From contig JAODUO010000546.1 of assembly GCA_025642075.2 (NCBI GenBank), forward strand, positions 472,664-536,663: a stretch of DNA of 64,000 nt, given 5' to 3'. Each line of letters begins with the position of its first letter. The stretch's first letter is position 1. The notes under the pieces are model-generated. The model was not told the origin of the DNA and made no database searches. It worked only from the letters and a program-made list of their open reading frames with translations. Below, piece by piece: positions 36,243 to 46,300 of the stretch. The stretch comes from Ridgeia piscesae. Taxonomy: Eukaryota; Annelida; Polychaeta; Sabellida; Siboglinidae. The translations under genes were made by a program, and so were the position numbers.

Positions 36243-38546
36243 TTGTGTATATATGTGTGTGTGTATATGTGTGTTTGTCTATGTGTTTGTCTATGTGTAT
36301 GTGTGTGTATATATGTATGTGTGTGTATGTGCGTGCGTGTGGTGTGTGTGATGTGCGTGGTGCATATGTGTGTGCATGTGAGTATTGCACCCGCATCACA
36401 GGAAACAGTTGCCTAGTAACCATCTTCATAAACCCACCTACCCTGGTACTCCCAACCTCATAGCAACAAATCTCTTGTTCATATAGGTGCCACTTAGTGA
36501 ACTGATTACAAACTCTCTTAGACTGGGGAACAGTGGTCTGAGATATGTCTGTTGTCTTGAAGTCAACTGCCCAAGACTGGTAATTACAAGTGATAAGACA
36601 GGTGGAGTTTAGAGGAGGCCAGTTTACCACTATCACAGTAGATTAACAGTAACTATTGGCTCTAAGACAAGGGCCACACATCAATGATTGGCACTGGTAC
36701 AATTGGTGGTACAGCTATAACACAAATCAAAATCACTGGATAAGCATTACTTAAAATATATTACTTAAAATTACTTAAAATAGATAGATCAAATGACAAT
36801 GATTTCAATGATCTGTTAAATATTGAAAAATAGATAACTGGCCAATAATGGCTACCACACATGTCATGCCCATGCACAAATAAAGGCACAAGATTAGTGA
36901 AACATTATTAGCAGAACATAAAAATTAAATTAAAATAAAACAAAGTTTTAGCACCCACCCCTCTTCTGGATGGGTAAAAATGTACGGTTGGACAAGTATG
37001 AAAACTATATCTTTGTGTTGTGGAAAAAGTGTGTCACTTCATAGTTTATGCAGAGACCCGTCCACCCATCATTTGGACAGGTAAAACCTGTTGTGGACGG
37101 GTAGAAATATCAGTGGACATGAATAAAATGAAGGAGCAAGTCTTAAACAAATTATAGCAATTGTCAGTTATGCCTTCAAAATGGATGTCACATGTGTTTG
37201 TGATTTATTTCAGGTCATATAAAATACATCTCAACCGGCTTGTACGTATGAGTTAACATTGACATGTCCACACACAAAAATGTGATTGGCAAAACTACAA
37301 TCCTGCACAAAGGCCTGCTGACCCACACCGCGGGAACATTTCGCTGAGCTTTTTTGTGACTGTTACTTAGCAGTTTTCAGTAAGAAGTTCTCACCGCCTA
37401 CACCTCAATGTTTACCTGTTCTACAACTTGCCTGCTTTGTTCACCTGTTACATGCACCTAACCACCTGAGTGCATGGACACGCTTCAGTGCACAGGTACC
37501 TGTCACCCATTGTCTAGCATCCTGCCTACCCATAGTGTGACCTACTCCAGATCACCCCAGGTTATTTGGTCAAACTCGTAAATAAAATAGGTGACAGCTG
37601 TAGAGATCATGGCTAGTTCTTTGCCTGAGCTGTAGGATCTGCTCACATCTTCAGCCAAAGAGCTGTACTGAGCTTAACATGTTTACTTTAAAAAAGTATT
37701 AATTGTTGTTGTGTTAATATTGGTAGAGTTGCACTGTTGATGCTGCCCACATCATCAAACACATGAAATTAAAGCCAGCCTATATTGATTGTGGTGTGCA
37801 TAAAATATCTACTCCAGACAAAAGGCCTCCAAGTTGAACTTTTCCTTAATCATTGTATGTTGTGACCATGCAAGGGTTGCTTGAGTCTGCCTGTCCTGTT
37901 TGGCCACACAAGCCTAATGCATACACCATCAAGCCGGTGTTGATTCACACGACACATGTTTCCAGGTGAACTGGCCTTCATGGCATCTATAATATGAAGT
38001 CATCAACACCTGACAGGCAAAGACTGGAGGGACTGAGGGAGGGACTGACGGAGGGTCTGGTGTGAATGGAAGTGTCAAGAAGATGTGATGATTCATTTCA
38101 TTATGGGGTCGGCTGCATTGGAACGATTGAATGAAAGAGGATGAGTTGGTGAAGAGAAAGTGCAAAGTGATTGTGAGAAGTGGTGAGAGAGAGAGAGAGA
38201 AGGGGGGAGAGAGAGATAGTGGGAAAGCGAGAGACAGAGACATAGGAAGGGAGGAGGAGAGAGGGAGGGAATAAAGAGGGAGGGAGGGGGAGAGAGGGAG
38301 GGAGGAGGAGAGAGAGAGAGAAAAGCAGGAGATTAGCACCTATTAACAGCAACTATGAATCAATGGGACTAGGAGCTGACCGACCAAGTTGTATGGCCTT
38401 CCTGTGCACAATACAATGTTATTTTGGGAGGAATATGGCGGTATTATATGTATGACTATACATTTTAATATGGATTCTTTTCAAATATAAAATTGGATAA
38501 CTAATGTAATGAACTAGTAGATAGATCCTGAAAAAAATTTGGTTTG

Positions 38547-38588
<42 letters not shown>

Positions 38589-41557
38589 CTTGGACCGCAC
38601 AATGAACAATTTACCAAGACAAAATGCAAAGAAACACTAACTAATTTATGTGCATTCTTTCATGTGTGCTATGAACCTACAATGCGTGAATGAAAAAAGA
38701 CAAACACAGCAGTAGGTCAAGCACACAACTAATGGTTTTAAGAAGCACATACGTGTTAGTGCTCCAGTTTGTATAGACATGACAGTCGTGGGAGAACACA
38801 AACACACAACCACCGCAGGACTGCACAAGAATGCAAATTTCAATAACACTATATTGGGTATGTTAGAAACAACACATGTATGATCACGTATAAATTGTTT
38901 GGACAAATATAGGCTCTGTAACTGTCACACAACAACAACAGTTAAACTGACATGGCCCCTGGATTCTCCATCAACAGCTCATTATCAAGTCCATCCTTCA
39001 TCCTACTAAGTAAGTGGTGTGCAACGCAGGTACGACATATGACCTGGCTCTGAGTGACCAACTGAGTGACCACTCACCGAGTGTCTCATTCTCTCACCTG
39101 TCACACAGGAAGGTTTTCGTCACCTTGTCCAGTTGTCCCTGCATAGCAGGTGACAATAGTACCACAGCGCACATTGTAACTAATTAGTGCCGGAATAATT
39201 CACCAAACTAAACTGACGAATGGGCGAGTAAATCCCTGTGGTACCTGGTCAATGGCAAGGCTCATCAGCTAGTTCATTTAGTGGCCAAATTAAATTACAG
39301 CCATAGTCATTAAACACGTCCTATCTGACCATTTACTAGCACTCCAAGTAAGCCTCACAGTAAGATGTCAAATTGATGGAACTGTGACTGAAATGTTTTA
39401 ATAATGATTCTTGTTGTTCATAATTACTTACCATTTATAACATTTTAATTTAATGTTTCTTCTAGACAGTGACATTTAATTGCATTTTATTTTTACTAAT
39501 ATGATATTTAATTATATGACTTTGAGTACACTAACTGCCCAAGTTATTTATCATTATATATGTAATAGTAAGTACTGGAATAACAACTAACAACACTGAA
39601 ACATTTGCAACAGATATATGGTATACATTATTTTCCATAATATATGTCATTGGGAATTATATTCCAAACATCATTCTGATGTATTGAACATTAGTAATTT
39701 CCTCGATACTTTTCGTCAGGGATGAAAAGATGAATTTGGGGTCATGGTTACATGACATTGTCATTTCAGAAATAAACTTACAAGATGGTACCAGTTAGAA
39801 CTTGATGTCGATCACAGTAGTTGCTACGCATACTTCTATTGTATCTATACTTGGAATGTCGCCAAATTACAGTCACACGTAGGCTTTAATGTCGTGCTTC
39901 TAATTAACTATGTATCAAATTATCAATTACTTGTAAAACGATAGGTATTCTCATATATCACAGTGCATACAAAGGCACAATTACAAGCAGTAACAACACA
40001 ATCACTTCAAAGCCCTGTAAACACCTGTCATAGGAACAATAAAACAAACTGCTGGTAAACACACACAGGTTGAGATTAGTGCACCTGAAACAGGACTAGG
40101 TACTTGTTACAGATCAGTTATGTTCTCGCCATGTGCACTGCAGGGTTCATCCCAATAGTTCACCGAGTCTGTGACCCCAATTTAAACATTTGAATTTGTA
40201 CAGCAGTTGGACAGATAAGACATGCAGCCAAACCAATTAAAATAAATGAATTAATTTATATCACTGACGTGTAGGTAGTTCCAGATGTGCAAACTAACTC
40301 AGTATGAACTGACTAAGTTTTTCAATGTACTTTAACTTTTTGTAGTAAGGTATGTCCGTTTTTCTGAAGTATAAAATAAAAGTAGTTTAGTCAACAATTG
40401 ACATTGTTATACTTATAGTTACCAATACTTACCATATTTCTGATGCTACGTCTCCCAAATTTACAGACAAACACAATGACAAAGCTACCTGTAACATCTG
40501 TACCTTGTCACTCCTCTGAATCAGGCAACCTATATAGGTCTTCAATTCCATACCCTACACATTTTCCTGCAGGGTTCCAGGACTGAGAGGCTCTTGACCC
40601 CCGCTCTGGCTACGCTACTGCTTGGACAGTTTGGACACTGCATGTGAACTTTATGAAGTCAGTATAATTTGTACGCATATGTCATTGGTGAAACATTTAT
40701 GAAAACAAATTATTTTAATAATTACATGTTTTTATGTAAAAATTTACTGTAATCCTTAATTGTTTTCGTAATCAAATCTATTTTAGTATGTTTATGTTAT
40801 TGTTTTTTTAAATGTCATGTTATTTTGGTCAATTTGTTCCCATACTTAAACACTAAAACCAGCAAATATGCATTATTAAATTTATAGTAATTAATATGTA
40901 ATATATCTGTTATGATATATGATATATAAGTAAAAAAATATAAATTTATGGTTTTTAAGGTCATGATTAAAGTTTTGATATGGACTAATAAATATCGTCA
41001 AGCAGATACGTGCAGTTACTAATGGTCCAAAACACCTCACCTGATAATTTGATCTACATAATATATGCCTTCACACGGACTGAGTGGTGGTCTTGACACG
41101 TCCCCGTTGTTAGAGGGAGCGCCATACACACTTAGGTATGCGATCACGCCATACGGGCCACGTGAGGACAGTTTCAAAGAACGTAACATTACGCCGTGGA
41201 CATGTGCAGTTATAACAAAAGTTCAGCCAGGTTACAGCGATCAAAGTCGGAAAAATCGTACGCTTTAAAAGTCGACACGAACAGTGATTACAGAGTTGTC
41301 ACTTCATATAATCGCTGATAATCCTCCGCTGGTTTTACTGGGATGTAGGACCCCTACTATTACTTTTAACGATTGATAAACCAGTCCTAGACTAGTTGAT
41401 GCGATTGCTAGCTACTTGACAACCGTTCAGGCGTCAGCAGACCATGTCGGTGATAAAGAAAACGTGACTTACCAATTGCAGTAACAACACCCCAGAATCG
41501 ACAGAATGACACAAACAGCTCCCATAAACAGCTACGCTTGCGAGAATCGAAGCCCAT
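23883..41557 (-). CDS. TMEM72: TMEM72-like four-pass membrane protein, six exons
   Basis: Six exons join in phase to a protein of about 199 residues: 41473-41557, 36053-36113, 31390-31496, 30886-31026, 25379-25478 and 23883-23988. The order of segments follows vertebrate TMEM72 (about 275 residues): an N-terminal [17 protein letters not shown], then [13 protein letters not shown] (vertebrate IGVGTETF), [18 protein letters not shown] (vertebrate TGAAVSICEGAYFVAQL), [15 protein letters not shown] and [15 protein letters not shown]. Four hydrophobic spans sit near residues 14-33, 45-68, 107-119 and 133-148. Molecular function is unknown in the family. The C-terminus is short and acidic, ending DEIYEV, and lacks most of the vertebrate cytoplasmic tail. 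The exon 3 donor and both exon 4 boundaries are the least certain. Introns hold two of the largest arrays in the window. Confidence 0.82.
23989..25378 (-). other. TMEM72-like intron 5
   Basis: AT-rich intron. An open frame on the + strand around 24507-24767 is hydrophobic ([20 protein letters not shown]) but has no family match I know and no supporting context, so I leave it out as a gene. No repeat array is present. Confidence 0.4.
25379..25478 (-). CDS. TMEM72: TMEM72-like exon 5, fourth membrane span
   Basis: Acceptor CCTTCTGTTGCAG, donor GACAG followed by GTACAACA. Two bases complete a codon, then [20 protein letters not shown]. The hydrophobic span followed by basic residues matches vertebrate MLIITGLAYFLLSKRKK. 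Confidence 0.85.
25709..30370. repeat. 45-bp minisatellite, about 100 copies, in TMEM72-like intron 4
   Basis: The unit on the + strand contains GTGTGTGACACTTGAGTATG, then TAAGTAACGACAGACTGCTA and CTGAG. It is the longest array in the window at about 4.66 kb. Because 45 is a multiple of three and most frames lack stops, long open frames appear on both strands (for example a repeated [15 protein letters not shown]). These are by-products of the repeat and are not annotated as genes. The first copies, to about 25950, are an AACAATAG/CTATTGC variant. Copies from 27560 to 28210 are almost identical, while 26640-27560 and 28230-28480 carry many 1-3 base deletions. Neither edge touches an exon: 230 bp to exon 5 and about 515 bp to exon 4. 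Confidence 0.95.
30371..30885 (-). other. Unique part of TMEM72-like intron 4
   Basis: AT-rich sequence between the 45-bp array and exon 4. Nothing recognisable apart from eroded repeat-like GAGTAT/GTAAGT words close to the array. Confidence 0.4.
30886..31026 (-). CDS. TMEM72: TMEM72-like exon 4, third membrane span
   Basis: It reads [20 protein letters not shown] then [20 protein letters not shown], matching vertebrate [21 protein letters not shown] in position. Two in-frame stops upstream (TAG TGA) force the acceptor to a GTGAG at 31028-31027. The donor is uncertain: A followed by GTGGTT at 30885 gives the correct phase. A more consensus-like AG followed by GCAAGT at 30889 breaks frame with exon 5. 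A GT at 30882 would add one residue. Confidence 0.65.
31390..31496 (-). CDS. TMEM72: TMEM72-like exon 3, second membrane span
   Basis: Acceptor TTTTGGTTTGTAG. One base completes Leu, then [20 protein letters not shown] and [15 protein letters not shown]. The donor chosen is ACA followed by GTAAAT, which keeps phase into exon 4. An internal AAG followed by GTTAGT is a stronger site but shifts frame. Confidence 0.7.
32120..32235 (+). repeat. Dispersed repeat B, copy 1
   Basis: Shares phrases such as GGCACACAGGGTGTGCAGCT and GGGCTGGGAGGTGAGGCTGG with the complement of 51628-51775. The two copies are inverted relative to one another and about 19 kb apart. The class is unknown and no terminal repeats were seen. 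Confidence 0.65.
32965..33230 (+). repeat. Dispersed repeat A, copy 1
   Basis: Begins TATGCAGAGACCCGTCCACC, and continues with TTGGACGGGTAAAA, GTGGACGGGTAGAAATA, GTCACATGTGTG and TGACTGGCAATATT. The same order recurs in the same orientation at 37047-37320. The pair brackets the 30-bp array and TMEM72-like exon 2. Class unknown. Confidence 0.7.
33457..36052 (-). repeat. About 30-bp minisatellite made of the TMEM72 exon 2 donor site
   Basis: Roughly 80 units. On the gene (-) strand each reads like CTTTCTGTGAGTACCTGCTA followed by ACTTGTGTG. The exon itself ends GCCTACCTTCT and continues GTGAGTACCTGCTAACTTA, so every unit repeats the last few exon bases, the GTGAGT donor and about 15 intron bases. 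Units are 27-37 bp. Many are followed by GCTAAGTGCTAACTTGTGTC or a TCACAGTCTCACAG insertion as variants. Higher-order structure is visible: a block of 346 bp is repeated (34621 onward and 34967 onward). The segment 35945-36052 is more diverged. Confidence 0.95.
36053..36113 (-). CDS. TMEM72: TMEM72-like exon 2 (61 bases)
   Basis: Acceptor GTCTCTGTTGTAG, donor TTCT followed by GTGAGTAC. It encodes [19 protein letters not shown] with split codons at both ends, matching vertebrate [20 protein letters not shown]. The small exon lies between a CA/GC microsatellite about 40 bases before its acceptor and the donor array directly after its end. Confidence 0.82.
36153..36370. repeat. (GT)n / (GTGC)n microsatellite complex
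   Basis: A (GT)16 run from 36153, a (GTGC)n tetranucleotide run from about 36191 to 36243, then GT/TATG-rich sequence to about 36370. On the sense strand of the TMEM72-like gene this is a CA-rich and GCAC-rich tract upstream of the exon 2 acceptor. Confidence 0.95.
37047..37320 (+). repeat. Dispersed repeat A, copy 2
   Basis: Same order of phrases as 32965-33230: TATGCAGAGACCCGTCCACC, TTGGACAGGTAAAA, GTGGACGGGTAGAAATA, GTCACATGTGTTTG, TGATTGGCAAAAC and CCTGCACAAAGGCCTGC. Same orientation, moderately diverged. Confidence 0.7.
38180..38330. repeat. GA-rich purine tract
   Basis: Almost pure purine on the + strand, made of GAGAGA, GGGAGGGA and GGAGGAGA runs. It is capable of triplex formation. 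On the sense strand of the TMEM72-like gene it is a polypyrimidine tract deep in intron 1. Confidence 0.85.
38551..38587. repeat. (AT)n microsatellite
   Basis: An uninterrupted alternation of A and T over 37 bases in TMEM72-like intron 1. Confidence 0.95.
41473..41557 (-). CDS. TMEM72: TMEM72-like exon 1
   Basis: The only ATG in frame is at 41557; it opens [20 protein letters not shown] and continues to FWGVVTAI. The donor is ATTG followed by GTAAGT. The first membrane span starts around residue 11. The open frame extends further upstream but without another ATG. The surrounding 41.1-41.75 kb is richer in CpG than its neighbours, consistent with a promoter region. Confidence 0.8.
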
Positions 41558-43025
41558 TCCTCGGGCTTTTATCAATGAAATCACAACTTGGCGCCACGCC
41601 CGTTCGCGGCGACCCAGCACTACTTGCACGTTGCTTCTGACAGCCGATCGACCAGGAAATTGGTCCTTGTGCAGGCGACGCCTTGCGATTGATATCGTAC
41701 TAAATCTACGCGTGTTTCTAACACCCACATTACACGTATCTTGTTGAAACAGTTTCCATTTCCATTTTTACATTTGAAACTACAGAAGATTTTTTATAAT
41801 TTTATTAGGTAAAATAACACAACATGACACTAACACTTTAATATTTAAATAAAGTCAAAGACACATCGATACCTGGGTAGGTATTTATTATATTTCGAAA
41901 AAGACAGCATTGCCTAAAGAAAACAAGAAGTACGAAAGGCTACAATTTAAGTGGGCAACATGAAATACAATCATCCAACTTTCTGAATTAAATAATTTTG
42001 TTTAGGTAAACAGCATTTTATTATCAAAACACATGTGTACATGGAATATTCTTTGCTAATCGTCAAAGTCGGTCTTCAGGCTCAGCTATACACACTTGAC
42101 ATGTGTCATGACAAAGTATGTGCACATCATAGTTACTGATATATATTCAATTCTATTATACAGAATATACAGCAAGAATGTCGTAAAGTATATTGGTATT
42201 AGTCTGCATGTAAGACAGTCTTTATGAAGTCACCTTACATATTTGGGATTTATAATTTATGGCACTTTTTGTAAACATATTTGTAGCATACCCAAATAGC
42301 CACTACTACAACAGTATAAGCAGATTTATGTAAAACAGCATAGACATACTGTAGAGGCAACACAGCAACCATTAGTTGCTTACTGTAAAGCAACAGCACT
42401 TGAGTTGTCGAGAAATTGTCACAGGTACCAAATTTGGCAACTTTTATTCCCTCTGGTGCTGACTAAATGCAAATGACCCACTGAGTGTTCAAAATAAGCC
42501 AATGAGAGTTCAAAATGTGAAACATTGAACTTTATTTATAAATGTTTACTACTACTGAATCAATTCAGATTACATTTGTTGTTGTACAAACGTCAAAATC
42601 TCAAAAACTAAACTAATGATCAGCCAGACTTCCATGTCCATGTATTGTTTTGTATGGATGGCAAATTTGTTCCGTCTTGTACAGCTTTATATACATTGTT
42701 TTTAAACAAAAGTCACAGTATCTTACCAGTACAACATCTTGTCTTGCATAGAAGGTAAATAAATACACCAATTCATATTACAAAGCGATATAATCTGGTC
42801 TGATGTTGGATTGGTAATCCTAACAATTGTTGTAGTGTTCTTGTACCAGTGAAACATACTCATGGAAAAGTGAACACATACAGCCCCTGATACAGAGGTC
42901 ACCAGACAGCCAACATTGTATAATTTATTAACAGTTGCATTTTTAATGTGAACTCTGACCTGTCCCCACCATACAACTGTCATTAGCAACAGACCAGTAA
43001 CTGTCAATGTGTCACTTTTACGGTT
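41558..43025. other. Intergenic space between TMEM72-like start and HEXD end
   Basis: Contains the CpG-richer probable TMEM72-like promoter up to about 41750, followed by AT-rich sequence. No other gene or repeat element recognised. Confidence 0.45.
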
Positions 43026-43031
43026 TTTATT
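43026..43031 (-). terminator. HEXD poly(A) signal candidate
   Basis: AATAAA on the - strand about 142 bases after the HEXD stop codon. This is the closest canonical signal. Confidence 0.5.
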
Positions 43032-43172
43032 CCTCATATTTACAGAACACATCCCTTATTTCTACTGACGAAGGCTGCAGACAAGCCCTGAATCTCACTC
43101 CATCTTACAAATGAGCAGCTTTCTGTGGAATGAAACATCTAACGTCGCATTAAGTTAGCACAAAGTGTCGCA

Positions 43173-43392
43173 TCACGGAATATTTGTTTCTACGGAGTTG
43201 AACGACGCTGTACAACTGTTTGGTTTGCCTCCACGCACCATTTGTTTTTCGGCTGTCGTAACTATCCCAGTGAGTTCCTTCAGCTTCGTGGCAAAGTTCG
43301 TCACAAGCCATTCGTCCACTGTGATTGGGTAGAATGTGTCCAGTAGCGCCACCTGCAGGTCGTTATGGAGCTGCTGGAAACTGAGCAGGAGT
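43173..43392 (-). CDS. HEXD: HEXD exon 14, C-terminus
   Basis: Acceptor GTTTCCCGCAG. It encodes LLLSFQQLHNDLQVALLDTF and YPITVDEWLVTNF, parallel to human LAQWSTLVQELEAALQLAFYP and EEWLEEN. It ends at TGA 43175-43173. The last 40 residues are not conserved with human. Confidence 0.92.
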
Positions 43393-46300
43393 CTGCGGGA
43401 AACAGAGACAGTCGACTGTAAGGACATTGCCCAATGACATGTCACGTCTTCAATGACATTCATTGTTGGACACTTGTTACCCGAGGACTGGAGGGACATT
43501 ACCTGGCACTTACTGCTGACCCATGACATGACATTACCTGGCACTTACTGCTGACCCATGACATGACATTACCTGGCACTTACTGCTGACCCATGACATG
43601 ACACTACCTGGTACTTACTGCTGACCCATGACATGACACTACCTGGCACTTACTGCTGACCCATGACATGACACTACCTGGCACTTACTGCTGACCCATG
43701 ACATGACACTACCTGGCACTTACTGCTGGACCCTATGACATGTGACACTACCTGGCACTTACTGCTGACCCATGACATGACATGACACTACTTGGTACTT
43801 ACTGCTGACCCATGACATGACACTACTTGGCACTTACTGCTGACCTTGGACGTGACACAAATTGGTACTTATGCTGACCTTGGACATGATACTACTTGGC
43901 ACTTCCTGCTGACCCTCGATGTGACACACTAACACTACTAGACTTGGTAGTTATTGATGTGACACTACTTGGTACTATACTGACCTTGGACATGACACTA
44001 CTCGATACTTACTGCTGACCTCGGATGTGACACTACTTGGTACTTACTGCTGGCCTTGGATGTGACACTACTTGGTACTTACTGCTGACCTTGGATGTGA
44101 CACTACTTGGTACTTACTGCTGACCCTGGATGTGACAATACTTGGTACTTACTGCTGACCCTGGATGTGACACTACTTGGTACTTACTGCTGACCTTGGA
44201 TGTGACACTACTTGGTACTTACTGCTGACCTTGGATGTGACACTACTTGGTACTTACTGCTGACCTTGGATGTGACACTACTTGGTACTTACTGCTGACC
44301 TTGGATGTGACACTACTTGGTACTTACTGCTGACCTTGGATGTGACACTACTTGGTACTTACTGCTGACCTTGGATGTGACACTACTTGGTACTTACTGC
44401 TGACCCTGGATGTGACAATACTTGGTACTTACTGCTGACCCTGGATGTGACACTACTTGGTACTTACTGCTGACCTTGGATGTGACACTACTTGGTACTT
44501 ATTGCTGACCTTGGACGTGACACTACTTGGTACTTACTGCTGACCCTGGATGTGACACTACTTGGCACTTAATGGTGACCTTGGATGCGACACTACTTGG
44601 TACTTATTGCTGACCTTGGACGTGACACTACTTGGTACTTACTGCTGACCCTGGATGTGACTCTATTTGGTACTTAATGGTGACCTTGGATGCGACACTA
44701 CTTGGTACTTACTGCTGGCCCTGGATGTGACTCTATTTGGTACTTAATGGTGACCTTGGATGCGACACTACTTGGTACTTACTGCTGGCCTTGGATGTGA
44801 CTCTATTTGGTACTTAATGGTGACCTTGGACGTGACACTACTTGGTACTTACTGCTGACCCTGGATGTGACTCTATTTGGTACTTAATGGTGACCCTGGA
44901 TGTGACACTATTTAGTACTTACTGCTGACCCTGGATGAGAATGTGGTTGAGGTGGGCGGGGTTGGTGTTGTTGTGCTCTACTTGGTACGGGGTCATCCAG
45001 CAATGTATCCTGAAATAAAGTAGGCAAAGTCGTTACAGATGACCACCGCATTGTTGTGGATGACAAAGTTCAAAACATCCTCGCGTGTCAGGGGTCATTG
45101 CACATCCCTTTCAAAAACACCTTTTTTAATGTCAGCCAGTGAAATCACCCATGGAGAGTGGTCGGCTTCTGGCCACGTGATCTAATATTTTTGGTGATTT
45201 CACACAATCTAGTCTCCAAATAATTTTATAATAAGGGTGTCATTATACAAGGATTAACAAAAACAGAAAGAAAATAATTGCATAGAATTTTTTAATATGT
45301 CGGAATTTTGAATATGTCACTTATGCCTTTGTGTTTCTCAATGGATCATTTATCTACAAGGATATTTTGGACTGGTCAATTTTTTATCCCGCATAACAGC
45401 CTGATGTGAAGGGAGACTTTGACAGAATACTGAACACACAAGACTGGAGAACTATTGTTGAAGATGAAGACATTAGAGGGGTGAAAAGTGTGACATGGTC
45501 AAGAGGGAAAGTCACAGGGGGGGACAGGTTAGCAAATGCAGTGCTTCTTACCTGTCGCTGTCCATGAATCTGGTGTATTCGCTGTTGAGTTGCAGCAGGG
45601 TTTGCATACACACGTAGACGCCACTGCCGGGGAAGCTGCAGGCCGGCACCACCCCCGGACTGCAAAGGTAAAAATTTGTTTTTTTGTCCGAAATTCACTT
45701 ACTTTGAGCATAGTTTGTGAAACCATGAACAAAATAGTCCCGTCCCTATTCAAGGTGCTTTACACTTTACCCCATGGCTGACCTGTTCAAACAAACTCCA
45801 TCTCGACTTCTCCAGGAAGTTTCAGCCACACTGTTTGTACACAAATATACAACACTGTCTAATGCCAGAGATTCACCCATTCACCCATACAGCTGGTTGA
45901 ACTGAAGCAATGTAGAGTGAATGAACTTGACCAAAGTTTGACACAGCAGCACAGGATTGAAACAAGGGTGTCCTGTGCTTTAGTCACACTTCCTTATTCA
46001 CCACTTGCTGACACACGCAGCTTTGTAAAGTAGTAGTTTTAAATGACATACCATATCTTGTATCCATCCATCACTTCTAATCTCCTCCATTTTGCCAACT
46101 TGATTACAACAAGATCCACAAATATTAAGGGAAGCATTAATTAATTAATGCAATGACTGAATGAGTTTATGTGTCCTTTCAAAGTAGAGAAACCACATGC
46201 TGCATGTTTTACTGTCTATCGTCCCAACACTTACGACTTACCTCTGGAAGGGATTTAGTGGAATGAGACCGGCAAATCCGAGATCCATGGACGCAGTTTT

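Larger units (their letters stand above)
36371..41472 (-). other. TMEM72-like intron 1
   Basis: Five kilobases without recognised exons. It contains dispersed repeat A copy 2 (37047-37320), a purine-rich GA tract (38180-38330) and an (AT)n run (38551-38587). Open frames in the GA tract are low-complexity artefacts. Confidence 0.45.

Noticed and set aside
36155..36463. Cys/Val-rich open frames on the + strand
   Set aside because: They are translations of the (GT)n and (GTGC)n microsatellite.
37929..38352. Ser/Leu/Pro-rich - strand frames
   Set aside because: They translate the GA-rich purine tract and have no conserved content.
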